From Pseudonocardia sp. (GTDB taxonomy: Bacteria; Actinomycetota; Actinomycetes; Mycobacteriales; Pseudonocardiaceae): DNA of 59,945 nt. The position numbers and the translations under genes are program-made. The notes under the pieces were generated by a model, which saw only the letters and a list, made by a program, of their open reading frames with translations, was not told the DNA's origin and did no database searches. Of this stretch, positions 10,839 to 19,910 are shown in pieces (positions within the stretch are counted from its first letter, which is position 1; each line of letters opens with the position of its first letter). The stretch covers positions 1-59,945 of the forward strand of contig JAJCYC010000280.1 in the NCBI GenBank assembly GCA_029263115.1, read 5' to 3'.

Positions 10839-11297
10839 GTGCGCCCGGTCTGCGGGGCCTGTGGACCGCCTGTGAGCCCCGGTCGAGTGCTGGCCGATCT
10901 GCGGGCCGGCCTGGACGAGGTGGCCCGACGGGTCCCGGGCGACAAGCTGGGCGCGGTGGGGTTCTGCTTCGGCGGGGGCATGGTCTGGCGGCTGCTGGCC
11001 GGCGGCGAGGCCCGGCTGGCGGCCGCCGTCCCGTGCTACGGCCCGGCGCCGGAGCAGCCCGACTTCAGACGGGCGAAGGCCGCCGTGCTGGCGGTCTGCG
11101 CCGAGCGCGACTCCAGGGCGAACGCCAGCAAGGACGCGGCCGACGCGACGCTGGCCGCCGCCGGGCTCACCCGCGGGTCGATCGTGTACCCGGAGGCGGA
11201 CCACGCGTTCTTCAACGACACCGCCGCGCGTGACCACGAGGTTGCCGCCGGGCAGGCCTGGCAGGCGATCACCGGCTGGTTCGGCAGGTACCTGTAG
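10839..11297 (+). CDS. dienelactone hydrolase family protein, N-terminally truncated
   Basis: The 152 residues cover only the C-terminal two thirds of the alpha/beta hydrolase fold. The triad is present: nucleophile C43 in GFCFGGGM, D91 in CAERDSR and H122 in EADHAFFN. Family members (230-250 aa) carry about 80 more residues, including the first beta strands and the substrate-binding glutamate region, which are absent here. The upstream 70 bp is a GC-rich hairpin, leaving no room for them. The first dozen residues (MRPVCGACGPPV) look non-homologous; GTG 10871 is an alternative start. It is probably a decayed remnant. If expressed, folding is doubtful. Confidence 0.7.
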   Translation: MRPVCGACGPPVSPGRVLADLRAGLDEVARRVPGDKLGAVGFCFGGGMVWRLLAGGEARLAAAVPCYGPAPEQPDFRRAKAAVLAVCAERDSRANASKDAADATLAAAGLTRGSIVYPEADHAFFNDTAARDHEVAAGQAWQAITGWFGRYL

Positions 11298-11377
11298 CCG
11301 ACTGATCGGCGGTCGGCCACAATCCCTGCACCGCCGTCGCCACCATCTGCGGCGCCACGCCATCCTGGGAGGCCGCA

Positions 11378-13183
11378 GTGCCGATGACCAACCGTTCCCG
11401 ACTGGTCGCCGCGCTGACCGTGCTCGCGGTCGCCGGGGTCACCGCCTGCGGCGGCGGCACCACCGCGAGCGGCGGCGGCCCGGCCGAGCGGCAGAACCTG
11501 GCGCCCGACGCGATCGGCGCCACCGACGCGCCGTTCACCCGGCCCCAGGTGCCCGACCTCGGTGACGTGGCGATCACCGTCGACGAGAGCTTCCAGGACT
11601 ACAACAACAACACCGGCGCGGCCAACAGCCTGGCCAACCAGTACTTCGTGCCGATGTGGACGCCGTCGCCGTACTTCGTCGACGCCGACTTCACCCTCAA
11701 GCTGGACCGCGACTACATGGAGTCGGTCACCGTCACCTCGCAGAACCCGCAGGTGGTGGAGTGGAAGTGGCGCCCGGAAGCGGTGTGGTCGGACGGCGCC
11801 CCGGTCGACTGCGACGACATGTACCTGCTGTACCTGGCCGCCCGCAGCCCGGCCAGGGACGGCGCGGCCCAGGTGTTCGACTCCGGCCCCACCGGCTACG
11901 ACCAGATCTCCCGGCTCGACTGCACCCCGGACGGGCGGACGGTCACCGCCACCTTCTCCACCCCCTACGCCGACTACCGCGGCCTCTGGTCGATCGCATC
12001 CCAATCGGGCGGCCAGCTGCTGCCGGCGCACATCCTGGAGCAGCGCGCCGGTATCCCGGACATCACCAAGGTGCCGGTCGACCGGGACACCCCGGAGGTC
12101 CGCCGGGCCGGGCAGTTCTTCACCAAGGGCTGGACCGACTTCGACCCGGCGGTGGCCCTGAGCGCCGGCCCGTACCGGATCGAGCGGGCCACCCGCAACC
12201 AGGAGATCGTGCTGGTCCGCAACGAGAAGTGGTGGGGCAACCCGGGTGGTCCGGCGCGGATCACCGCCACGGCGGTCACCGACTCCCAGTCGGCGGTGCA
12301 GAAGCTGCTGAACAAGGAGGTCCAGGTCATCCAGCCGCAGGCCGACCCGGCGATCGCCGAGCAGGTGCGCGCAGGTGGTGACTTCACGGTGTTCGCCCGG
12401 GCCGGCCAGACCTTCGAGCACATCGACTTCAACATGGCCCGCCCGCTGTTCCGCGACAACCCGGAGCTGCGCAAGGCCTTCGCGGCCTGCGTCAACCGCG
12501 AGGACATCGTGGGCAAGCTGATCCGCGGCGTCGACCCCAACGCCGCGCCGCTGGGCAACGTGCTGCTCAACCCGGGCGAGGCCGGCTACGTCGACCACTA
12601 CGCCGGGATCGGCACCGGCGACGTGCCGGCGGCCAGGACGATGATGGAGACCGGCGGCTGGGTGCTCGGCCCGGACGGAATCTACGCCAAGGGCGCGCAG
12701 CGGGCCAGCATCCGGATCGGCCACAAGCTGGTGGACCGTCGGGCGCAGACCGTGCAGCTGATCGCCGGCAGCTGCCGGCCGGCCGGCATCGAGGTGGTCG
12801 GTGACGGGCAGGAGGCGTTCAACGACCAGCTGCTCCCGGCCGGCGACTTCGACGCCGCGCTGTTCGCCTGGGTCGGCGGCTCGATCAAGTCCTCGATCAC
12901 CGGCAACTACTCCAGCAAGTCCCGCGGCGGGGCGGCCAACTACAACGACTACAGCAACCCGGCCGTGGACGACCTGCTGGCCAAGGCCAACACCCAGCTC
13001 GACTTCACCCAGCGCCAGGCCACGCTGAACGAGGCCGACGCGCTGATGGCCCGCGACCTGCACACCCTGCCGCTGTTCTCGCTCACCGACTTCTCCGCGT
13101 CGGTGCGCGACATCGGGCCGGTCAGCTACGTCGGGGCCACCGGCGGGGCGCTGTGGAACGCCTTCGCCTGGCAGAAGCGCTGA
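11378..13183 (+). CDS. oligopeptide/dipeptide ABC transporter substrate-binding lipoprotein
   Basis: This 601-aa protein of SBP family 5 has a lipobox VTAC (C24) after a short signal peptide. GTG 11378 is preceded by GGGAGG five bases upstream; ATG 11384 is the alternative. Family landmarks include WRPEAVWSDGAPVDCDDMY, ALSAGPYRIERATRNQEIVLV and the late segment with FAWVGGS. It captures peptides or similar solutes outside the membrane and delivers them to the two permeases downstream. It is first in a five-gene operon with tight spacing (29 nt to the next gene, then overlaps). It is only distantly similar to the LpqW-like protein upstream. Confidence 0.9.
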   Translation: MPMTNRSRLVAALTVLAVAGVTACGGGTTASGGGPAERQNLAPDAIGATDAPFTRPQVPDLGDVAITVDESFQDYNNNTGAANSLANQYFVPMWTPSPYFVDADFTLKLDRDYMESVTVTSQNPQVVEWKWRPEAVWSDGAPVDCDDMYLLYLAARSPARDGAAQVFDSGPTGYDQISRLDCTPDGRTVTATFSTPYADYRGLWSIASQSGGQLLPAHILEQRAGIPDITKVPVDRDTPEVRRAGQFFTKGWTDFDPAVALSAGPYRIERATRNQEIVLVRNEKWWGNPGGPARITATAVTDSQSAVQKLLNKEVQVIQPQADPAIAEQVRAGGDFTVFARAGQTFEHIDFNMARPLFRDNPELRKAFAACVNREDIVGKLIRGVDPNAAPLGNVLLNPGEAGYVDHYAGIGTGDVPAARTMMETGGWVLGPDGIYAKGAQRASIRIGHKLVDRRAQTVQLIAGSCRPAGIEVVGDGQEAFNDQLLPAGDFDAALFAWVGGSIKSSITGNYSSKSRGGAANYNDYSNPAVDDLLAKANTQLDFTQRQATLNEADALMARDLHTLPLFSLTDFSASVRDIGPVSYVGATGGALWNAFAWQKR

Positions 13184-13212
13184 AGCGGCGGCCGAGGAAG
13201 CAGTAGCCCCGG

Positions 13213-14211
13213 ATGCTCCGGTTCGCCGCGCGGCGGCTGCTGATCGCGGTCCCGTTGCTGATCGCGGCGTCGTTCCTGTCGTTCGCGCTGACCACGGCGA
13301 TGGGCGACCCGCTGGCCGAGTGGAAGCTGCAACGCCCGCGCGCCGACACCGAGATCGCCGCCCAGTACCAGCGGATCGGCTACGACCGGCCGATCATGGA
13401 GCGCTACCTCGACTGGGCCGGCGGGTTCGTCACCGGGGACTGGAAGACCACGGTGGTGCCCGGCAACGGCACCGTCGAGGTCCGCCCGGAGATCGGCCGC
13501 GCGCTGGGGGTGACCCTGCGGCTGGTGCTGGTCGCCGAGATCCTGGCGCTGCTGATCGGGATGGCGGTCGGCGTGCTCGGCGCCGTGCGCCAGTACTCGG
13601 TGTTCGACTACGGGGCCACCGGGGCGGCATTCGTGATGTTCTCCATGCCGCTGTTCTGCGTCGCGGTGATCCTGAAGTACGGCGGGATCGAGCTGAACAA
13701 CTGGCTGGAGAGCATCGGGGCGGGCCGCTGGATCGTCACCGCCGGCCCACCGCCCGGCGGGTTCTCCGGTGGGGTGGGTGAGCTGGCCTACCAGTACAGC
13801 GGCACCTTCCTGTTACCGGTGCTGTCCCTGGTGGCGATCCAGTTCGCGCTCTACAGCCGGTTCCAGCGCGCCTCGATGCTCGACGCGCTGGGCGCGGACT
13901 ATGTGCGGACCGCGCGGGCCAAGGGGCTCGCGCCGTCGCGGGTGGTGGTTCGCCACGCGCTGCGCAACGGGCTGATCCCGGTGGTGACGGTGTTCGCGCT
14001 GAACCTGGGCACGATCATCGGCGGTGCGGTGATCACCGAGACGGTGTTCGGCTGGCGCGGCATGGGGTTCCTCATCGTGGACGCGATCACCAACAAGGAG
14101 CCGTGGATGGTGCAGGGCTGGATGATGGTCACCGCCGTGGTGATCATCGGGTTCAACCTGATGGCCGATCTGGTCTACGCCTACCTCGACCCGCGGATCC
14201 GATATGGCTGA
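13213..14211 (+). CDS. peptide ABC transporter permease, DppB/OppB type
   Basis: This 332-aa inner-membrane permease starts MLRFAARRLLIAVPLLI, the standard DppB opening, and has about six transmembrane helices. The EAA loop DALGADYVRTARAKGLA lies near residues 220-240 and contacts the ATPases. The final helix is followed by the typical [11 protein letters not shown]. It overlaps the next permease gene by eight bases. Confidence 0.93.
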   Translation: MLRFAARRLLIAVPLLIAASFLSFALTTAMGDPLAEWKLQRPRADTEIAAQYQRIGYDRPIMERYLDWAGGFVTGDWKTTVVPGNGTVEVRPEIGRALGVTLRLVLVAEILALLIGMAVGVLGAVRQYSVFDYGATGAAFVMFSMPLFCVAVILKYGGIELNNWLESIGAGRWIVTAGPPPGGFSGGVGELAYQYSGTFLLPVLSLVAIQFALYSRFQRASMLDALGADYVRTARAKGLAPSRVVVRHALRNGLIPVVTVFALNLGTIIGGAVITETVFGWRGMGFLIVDAITNKEPWMVQGWMMVTAVVIIGFNLMADLVYAYLDPRIRYG

Positions 14212-15187
14212 CCTGCTGGTGCCCGGCACCCCGGGCGGCCCGCCGGGTGGCCCGGGGCAGGCGGGTCCCGGTGGTCCGCCCGACGGTGCCGCGGGCTTCG
14301 TCGGGGTGGCGGCGGCCTCGCAGTGGCGGCTGGTGGCCCGCCGGTTCGTGCGCCACCGGGCGGCGCTGGCCGGGTCGGTGCTGTTCGCCGCGTTGCTGCT
14401 GTTCGCGTTCGCCGGGCCGCTGCTGTGGGACCGCTCGCTGGACGCGGTCCACCCGCCGAAGGTCCCGCCCGGCGGCGCGCACCCCCTGGGCACCGACCGG
14501 ATCGGCCGCGACGTGCTCGCCGGCATCATCTCCGGCACCCGGTTCTCGCTGCAGATCGCGCTGGTGGTGGCGTTGGTGGCCACCGTGCTCGGGGTGGTGC
14601 TCGGCGCGCTGGCCGGCTATCTGCGCGGTTGGGTGGACAGCGCGGTCAGCCGGCTGGTCGACCTGCTGCTGTGCATCCCGCCGCTGGTGGTCACCGCCGT
14701 GCTGGCCCGCAACTCGTTCACCCTCGCGCCCTCGGCGGCCAGCGGCGGCAACTGGCTCACCGTCGCGCTGATCCTGGCGCTGTTCACCGCGTGGTTCCCG
14801 ATCGCCCGCACCATCCGGGGCATGGTGCTGTCGCTGCGGGAGAAGGAGTTCGTGGAGGCCGCCCGGGCGCTGGGGGCGTCCACGCCGCGGATCGTGTTCC
14901 GGCACATCCTGCCGAACACCGTGGACGTGATCATCGTGAACGCCACGGTGACGGTGGCCCAGGCGGTGCTGCTGGAGTCCGCGCTGTCGTTCATCGGGCT
15001 CGGGGTGCGCCGACCCAGCGCCTCGCTCGGGCTGCTGATCAACGAGAACCGCAACGAGATCGCCACGCTGCCCTGGCTGTTCTGGTTCCCGTTCCTGTTC
15101 ATCGTGCTGATCTCCCTGTCGGTCAACTTCGTCGGCGACGGCCTGCGCGACGCCCTGGACCCGAGGCAGAAGCGGGTGCGGGCATGA
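14204..15187 (+). CDS. peptide ABC transporter permease, DppC/OppC type
   Basis: This 327-aa permease has a Gly/Pro-rich N-terminal extension of about 35 residues before the conserved [14 protein letters not shown] segment. The [13 protein letters not shown] motif is diagnostic of DppC/OppC. The EAA loop reads [19 protein letters not shown]. It pairs with the upstream DppB-type subunit to form the channel. Its stop overlaps the first ATPase start (ATG 15184). Confidence 0.94.
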   Translation: MADLLVPGTPGGPPGGPGQAGPGGPPDGAAGFVGVAAASQWRLVARRFVRHRAALAGSVLFAALLLFAFAGPLLWDRSLDAVHPPKVPPGGAHPLGTDRIGRDVLAGIISGTRFSLQIALVVALVATVLGVVLGALAGYLRGWVDSAVSRLVDLLLCIPPLVVTAVLARNSFTLAPSAASGGNWLTVALILALFTAWFPIARTIRGMVLSLREKEFVEAARALGASTPRIVFRHILPNTVDVIIVNATVTVAQAVLLESALSFIGLGVRRPSASLGLLINENRNEIATLPWLFWFPFLFIVLISLSVNFVGDGLRDALDPRQKRVRA

Positions 15188-16263
15188 CCAGGGCCTTCGA
15201 TGCGTTGCTGGAGGTGGTGGACCTCTCCGTGGGGTTCGGTACCGAGGACGGGGTGGTGCGGGCGGTCCGGCGGGTGTCGCTGCGGTTGGCGGCGGGTGAG
15301 GTGCTGGGCGTGGTGGGGGAGTCCGGCTGCGGCAAGTCGGTGACCGCGGCGGCGGTGATGGGGCTGCTGCCGCGCGCCGCGACGGTCACCGGATCGATCC
15401 GGTTCGCCGGGCGGGAGCTGGTGGGCCGGCCGGACACCGAACTCCGCCAGGTCCGGGGCAACGACATCGGGATGATCTTCCAGGACCCGATGACCTCGCT
15501 CAACCCGGTCTACACCGTCGGCTGGCAACTGGCCGAGGCCTACCGGGCGCACCACGACGGGGTGACCCGGCGCGCGGCCCGGGCGGTGGCGGTCGAGGCA
15601 CTGGGGAGGGTCGGCATACCGCAAGCCGACCGCCGCGCGGCGGCCTACCCGCACGAGTTCTCCGGCGGCATGCGCCAGCGGGCGATGATCGCGATGGCCA
15701 TCGTCAACGACCCGGTGCTGATCATCGCCGACGAGCCGACGACCGCCCTGGACGTCACGGTCCAGGCGCAGATCCTGGAGACCCTGCGCGCGGTCACCGA
15801 CGACACCGGCGCGGCCATCATGCTGATCACCCACGATCTCGGGGTGGTCGCCGGGATGGCGGACCGGGTGCAGGTGATGTACGGCGGCACCGTGGTGGAG
15901 ACAGCGGAAACAGCCATCTTGTTCGCGCGGCCGCGGATGCCCTACACCGTCGGGTTGCTCGGCTCGGTGCCCAACCCGGAGTCCGTGGGTCGCCCGCTCA
16001 CCCCGATCCCCGGGGCCCCGCCCTCCCCGCTGTCGTTGCCACCCGGCTGCACGTTCGAGCCACGCTGCCCGCTCGCCGCGCCGGACTGCGCCGCGCACGA
16101 GCCCGACCTGCTGGTGGTCGACGACGGGCACGCCGCCCGCTGCCACCGCTGGCCCGAGCTCGGGGACGACCCGTCCGCCGCCGACCTGTTCACCCCCGAC
16201 ACCCCGGCACCCCCGACGACCGGGCGGACTCCGGCGTCCGACGAGAGCGGGGCCCCACGATGA
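15184..16263 (+). CDS. peptide ABC transporter ATPase, DppD/OppD type
   Basis: This 359-aa ATPase starts at ATG 15184, overlapping the permease stop. Walker A is GESGCGKS (45-52), the Q-loop follows in [10 protein letters not shown], the signature is FSGGMRQR and Walker B is [12 protein letters not shown]. The C-terminal oligopeptide/dipeptide extension contains the Cys-rich [15 protein letters not shown] found in this subfamily, where such cysteines can hold an Fe-S cluster. The last 45 residues are Pro/Thr-rich. It likely forms a heterodimer with the next gene product. Confidence 0.95.
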   Translation: MTRAFDALLEVVDLSVGFGTEDGVVRAVRRVSLRLAAGEVLGVVGESGCGKSVTAAAVMGLLPRAATVTGSIRFAGRELVGRPDTELRQVRGNDIGMIFQDPMTSLNPVYTVGWQLAEAYRAHHDGVTRRAARAVAVEALGRVGIPQADRRAAAYPHEFSGGMRQRAMIAMAIVNDPVLIIADEPTTALDVTVQAQILETLRAVTDDTGAAIMLITHDLGVVAGMADRVQVMYGGTVVETAETAILFARPRMPYTVGLLGSVPNPESVGRPLTPIPGAPPSPLSLPPGCTFEPRCPLAAPDCAAHEPDLLVVDDGHAARCHRWPELGDDPSAADLFTPDTPAPPTTGRTPASDESGAPR

Positions 16264-17249
16264 GTGCCCACGCCGAGCCGTTGCTCGCGGTGCGGGACCT
16301 GGTGAAGGAGTTCCCGGTGCGCGGCGGGGCGATCCTGCCGCGCACCGTCGGGCAGGTGCGTGCGGTGTCCGGGGTATCGCTGGAGATCGCCCCTGGTGAG
16401 ACGCTGGGTCTGGTCGGGGAGTCCGGGTGCGGCAAGTCGACGGTGGGCCGGTGCATCCTGCGGTTGCACGAGCCGACCTCGGGATCGGTCCGGTTCCACG
16501 GCGAGGAGCTGACCGAGGTCTCGACGCGGCGGATGCGGGAGGTCCGGCGTGAGCTGCAGATGGTCTTCCAGGACCCGTACGCCTCGCTGAACCCGCGCTG
16601 GACGGTCAACCGGATCGTCGGCGAGCCGTTCGAGATCCACCGGTCGGAAGGCCACGACCAGGCACGGGTCGACGAGTTGCTGGCATGCGTCGGGTTGAGC
16701 CCGGAGCACCGCAACCGCTACCCGCACGAGTTCTCCGGCGGCCAGCGCCAGCGCATCGGCATCGCCCGCGCGCTCGCGCTGGACCCGAGGCTGGTGGTGC
16801 TGGACGAGCCCGTCTCCGCCCTCGACGTGTCGGTGCAGGCCGGCGTGGTGAACCTGCTCGCCGAACTGCGCGAGCGGCTCGGCGTGGCCTACCTGTTCAT
16901 CGCGCACAATCTGTCGGTGGTGCGCCACCTCAGCCACCGAGTCGCGGTGATGTACCTCGGCAAGATCGTCGAGACGGGTACCCGGGAGGCGATCTACGAA
17001 CGGTCCCGCCACCCGTACACCCGGGCGCTGCTGTCCGCCGCGCCGCTGCCCGACCCGGTCGCCGAGCGGGCCCGGCGGCGGATCGTGCTCACCGGCGAGG
17101 TGCCCAGCCCGGTGCACCCGCCGTCCGGCTGCCGGTTCCGCACCCGGTGTTGGAAGGCCCGGGAGGTGTGCGCCACCGAGGAGCCGCCGTTGGAGCCGCA
17201 CGGCCCGGACGGTCACCTGGCCGCCTGCCACTTCCCCGAGCCCCTCTAA
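16260..17249 (+). CDS. peptide ABC transporter ATPase, DppF/OppF type
   Basis: This 329-aa second ATPase overlaps the previous gene by ATGA. Walker A is GESGCGKS (53-60), signature FSGGQRQR, Walker [15 protein letters not shown], and the H-loop is IAHNLSVV. The C-terminal extension has the Cys pattern [15 protein letters not shown]. It is the last gene of the transporter operon. A GC-rich stretch and a 65-bp palindromic repeat follow. Confidence 0.95.
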   Translation: MSAHAEPLLAVRDLVKEFPVRGGAILPRTVGQVRAVSGVSLEIAPGETLGLVGESGCGKSTVGRCILRLHEPTSGSVRFHGEELTEVSTRRMREVRRELQMVFQDPYASLNPRWTVNRIVGEPFEIHRSEGHDQARVDELLACVGLSPEHRNRYPHEFSGGQRQRIGIARALALDPRLVVLDEPVSALDVSVQAGVVNLLAELRERLGVAYLFIAHNLSVVRHLSHRVAVMYLGKIVETGTREAIYERSRHPYTRALLSAAPLPDPVAERARRRIVLTGEVPSPVHPPSGCRFRTRCWKAREVCATEEPPLEPHGPDGHLAACHFPEPL

Positions 17250-17354
17250 CGCCGACCACCCAGCCGCCCGGGCCGCCCCGGCCGCCCGACCGGCCGCCGC
17301 GACCACCCAGCGGCCGTCCGTCGCGACGCCGCCCGCCTATCCGTCTCTGCCGAG

Positions 17355-17419
17355 GTGATCCACGTTCTGGTGCGAAAGCGGATACTCAGCTTCCGCTCTC
17401 TCACCGAAACGCCGATCAC
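17355..17419. repeat. 65-bp imperfect palindromic element, copy 1
   Basis: The left arm GTGATCCACGTTCTGGTGCG and the right arm (read on the other strand, GTGATCGGCGTTTCGGTGAG) are near-identical inverted repeats of about 30 bp with a short centre. Two more copies of exactly 65 bp occur at 18377 and 29657. This copy lies between the transporter operon and the AbiEi/DUF559 gene. Confidence 0.8.
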
Positions 17420-17501
17420 CGCGCCGGCGCTGCCCGGCCGTGATCGGGCCTGTTTCACCGTTCTATCCCTGCGCGGGGGTCCGGTGGCCGACCCTGGCTA
17501 C

Positions 17502-18380
17502 ATGCGCATCGATCAGTTGTTGCGACGCCAGGACGGCGTGATCTCCATGGCCCAGGCGGCGGCAGCCGGGCTGGGCCCGCGCTCGGTGCGCTACCGGGTG
17601 ACCAGCGGACGGTGGGAACGGCTGCACCCGAGGGTGTACCGGGCCACCGACCGCCCGCTGACCGATGCCGCCAGGGTGCGTGCCGCCGCGTTGTGGGCGG
17701 GACCGCGTACGGCGGTCAGCGGGCTTGCCGCCGCCTGGTGGCTGGGGCTGGTCGACGGCTGTCCGCAGGTGATCGAAGTGACTGTCGCACGGGAGCGGCA
17801 GCCCGGCCGTCAACCGGGTGTGCGGGTGCGCCGGCGGACTCTCGCGGAGACCGATCTTGTGGTCGTCCGTTCGGTCTGCGTCTCCGATACGCCGCTCACG
17901 GTGCTGGAGGCCTCGGTGGCGCTCGGCCCGCGTGGCGGGGAGTTCCTGGACCGGGCGTTGCAGCGGCACGTGCGGTTCCCGACGCTGTACCGCGCCCACT
18001 GCCGCAATCTCGGCCGCCGTGGGTCCCGGGCCGCGGCGACGTTGCTCGCGGTGGCCGCCGACCGGGCGGCGTCGGAGGCGGAGCGGCTGCTCGTCAAGCT
18101 GCTGCGCGGGGCCGGAGTGACCGGATGGCAGCTCGGCTACGCGCTGGGAGGCTGTGTGCTGGACCTGGCGTTCCCCGATCTGCGACTGGCCATCGAGGTG
18201 GACGGGTGGGCGTGGCACTCCAGCGCGGAGCGCAAGCGCAGGGACAGCCGACGGCAGAACGGTGTGGTCCTCGCCGGGTGGACGGTGCTCCGGTTCGGCT
18301 GGGACGACCTGAACCTCCGGCCGCGGGAGGTGCTCGACGAGATCAGCGCGGCCCTCGCGGTACCGCCGCGAGCCGCGTGA
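17502..18380 (+). CDS. AbiEi antitoxin-like / DUF559 nuclease-fold protein
   Basis: This 292-aa protein has two parts. Residues 1-60 form an AbiEi-type winged helix (RIDQLLRRQDGVISMAQAAA, then RYRVTSGRWERLHPRVY). Residues about 220-290 form a DUF559 domain of the Vsr/restriction-endonuclease fold, with IEVDGWAWH, a following Arg-rich helix and LAGWTVLRFGWDDL. ATG 17502 is the first codon of the conserved part; the frame stays open back into palindrome copy 1. No AbiEii toxin gene is adjacent. Such stand-alone proteins are common in actinobacteria and have no proven function. Palindrome copy 1 ends 82 bp upstream and copy 2 starts on the stop codon, so the gene is bracketed by repeats. Confidence 0.85.
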   Translation: MRIDQLLRRQDGVISMAQAAAAGLGPRSVRYRVTSGRWERLHPRVYRATDRPLTDAARVRAAALWAGPRTAVSGLAAAWWLGLVDGCPQVIEVTVARERQPGRQPGVRVRRRTLAETDLVVVRSVCVSDTPLTVLEASVALGPRGGEFLDRALQRHVRFPTLYRAHCRNLGRRGSRAAATLLAVAADRAASEAERLLVKLLRGAGVTGWQLGYALGGCVLDLAFPDLRLAIEVDGWAWHSSAERKRRDSRRQNGVVLAGWTVLRFGWDDLNLRPREVLDEISAALAVPPRAA

Positions 18381-18441
18381 TCGCTGTTCTGGTGCGGAAA
18401 CGGAAACCCAGCATCCGCTTTCCCACCGAAACGTCGATCAC
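18377..18441. repeat. 65-bp imperfect palindromic element, copy 2
   Basis: The arms are GTGATCGCTGTTCTGGTGCG and, from the other strand, GTGATCGACGTTTCGGTGGG. Its first bases GTGA include the stop codon of the DUF559 gene. It lies 147 bp upstream of mshB. It is most similar to copy 1 in its left arm and to copy 3 in the GGAAACGGAA stretch. Confidence 0.8.
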
Positions 18442-18576
18442 GTGGCCGGCAGGTCGGAGGTTCGGCCGGGGAGAGTGGCCGGCCGGTCGGTCGGCGGTTC
18501 GGGCACGGAGAGTCGCCGGTCGGGGGCTACGTCTGTGGGAGAACGCCTGACCGCGAGCCGGTGGCGCGGGTGCACG

Positions 18577-18582
18577 TAGGCT
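18577..18582 (+). promoter_or_regulatory. -10 box of a probable leaderless promoter (mshB)
   Basis: TAGGCT is followed by six bases and then GTG 18589. No purine-rich ribosome site lies in between. Confidence 0.4.
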
Positions 18583-18588
18583 GCGCCG

Positions 18589-19497
18589 GTGCCACCTCCC
18601 GCCCGTCGTGCCGGTCGTCGGTTGCTGTTCGTGCATTCGCACCCCGACGACGAGACGATCACCACCGGCGGCACCATCGCCCGCTATGCCGCCCGGCCCG
18701 ACACCGCGGTCACCCTGGTCACCTGCACGCTCGGTGAGGAGGGTGAGGTGATGGTGCCGGAGCTGGCCGGGTTGGTGGCCGGCGCGGCCGACCAGCTCGG
18801 CGGTTACCGGATCGGCGAGCTGGCCGCCGCCAGGGCCGCGCTCGGCCCGGTGGAACAGCGGTTCCTCGGCGGTGTCGGCCGCTGGCGGGACAGCGGCATG
18901 GTCGGCGGGCACGGGCTGCTGGCCAGCGCGCCGCCGCCGGAGGCGCTGCACCCGAGGGCGTTCGCCGCGCCGGGCGCGCGGGCCGACCAGGTGGCCGCGC
19001 TGGCCGCGATCATGGACGAGGTGCGGCCGCAGGTGGTGGTCGGGTACGACCCCGGTGGCGGCTACGGGCATCCTGACCACGTGCGGGCCCACGAGATCAC
19101 CATGGCTGCGGCGGCCGGGCAGGAGTCGGTGCGCAAGGTGTACTGGACGGTCGCTTCCCGGTTCGACACCGAGGCCGCGCTGGCCGAGCTGGCCGACGCG
19201 CCGGGCCTGCCGTGGCGCCCGGCCAAGCCCGACGAGCTGGCCTGCGTACCGGACGGCTCGGTGACCGCGCGGGTCGACGTCGCCGCGCAACTGCCCGCCA
19301 AGCTCGCCGCGCTGCGGGCGCACGCCACCCAGCTCACCGTGTGGGAGGGGGCCGGCCGGGTGGCGTTCGCGCTGACCAACGAGCTGGCCCAGCCGGTGCC
19401 GGTGGTGGAGTGCTACACCCTGGTGGGTGCCGCCGGGTCGGTCCGCGCGCTGGGCACCGAGACCGACCTGTTCGAGGGCATCGAAGTGACCGGATGA
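18589..19497 (+). CDS. mshB: mycothiol deacetylase MshB (GlcNAc-Ins deacetylase)
   Basis: This 302-aa zinc enzyme of the PIG-L/LmbE family carries HSHPDDE (16-22) and GHPDH near residue 161, which together supply the His-Asp-His zinc site. MshB removes the acetyl group from GlcNAc-inositol, the second step of mycothiol synthesis. The adjacent fdxC-dapC block matches the mycobacterial order (Rv1170, Rv1177, Rv1178). The length fits MshB rather than the longer mycothiol conjugate amidase Mca. Its stop overlaps the next small membrane protein gene as ATGA. Confidence 0.93.
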   Translation: MPPPARRAGRRLLFVHSHPDDETITTGGTIARYAARPDTAVTLVTCTLGEEGEVMVPELAGLVAGAADQLGGYRIGELAAARAALGPVEQRFLGGVGRWRDSGMVGGHGLLASAPPPEALHPRAFAAPGARADQVAALAAIMDEVRPQVVVGYDPGGGYGHPDHVRAHEITMAAAAGQESVRKVYWTVASRFDTEAALAELADAPGLPWRPAKPDELACVPDGSVTARVDVAAQLPAKLAALRAHATQLTVWEGAGRVAFALTNELAQPVPVVECYTLVGAAGSVRALGTETDLFEGIEVTG

Positions 19498-19910
19498 CCG
19501 GGAACATGACGGCGGTCGACCGGTGCGACCGCACCTCCGGACTGGCCGACCGGGTCGACGGGCTGCTGGTGCTGGCCGTGCTGGTGGTCGACGTGCTGCT
19601 GCTCGCCCTGCTGGAGCTGATGTTCGTGACGTTGTCGGTGGGCACCACGCCGCTGCCGCTCAGCTCGCTGGTGGCCCTGCTGACCACTCCGTGGCTGGTG
19701 CGCCGCGCGGGTGAGCTGCCCACCGGCGTGCTCGGCGCCGCGGTTGTGTTCGGCGGCTGGGTCGGCACGATCGGTGTGCTCGGCCTGGGTGGTCCGGGTG
19801 GAGACGTGCTGCTGCCCGACGGATGGCCGTCGCTGCTGCTGCTGGCCGCCGGGCTGGTGCCGGGCGCGCTGGCGTTCGGCAGGGTGATCAGGCACCGGGG
19901 GACCGGATGA
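19494..19910 (+). CDS. small four-helix membrane protein downstream of mshB
   Basis: This 138-aa hydrophobic protein has about four predicted membrane helices and a short charged N-terminus. It starts at ATG 19494, overlapping the mshB stop, and its own stop overlaps the next gene by ATGA. I recall a conserved hypothetical (Rv1171) at the same place in mycobacteria, so the link to mshB may be old. No function can be assigned. Confidence 0.75.
   Translation: MTGNMTAVDRCDRTSGLADRVDGLLVLAVLVVDVLLLALLELMFVTLSVGTTPLPLSSLVALLTTPWLVRRAGELPTGVLGAAVVFGGWVGTIGVLGLGGPGGDVLLPDGWPSLLLLAAGLVPGALAFGRVIRHRGTG

Noticed and set aside
17250-17354. GC-rich repeats CGGCCG after the transporter operon
   Set aside because: Short palindromes of C and G are expected at this base composition; no extended stem could be drawn.
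17355-17501. Upstream extension of the DUF559 protein into the palindromic repeat
   Set aside because: The 49 extra residues come from the repeat and spacer; similar peptide strings arise from the other repeat copies, so they reflect DNA repetition, not protein conservation.
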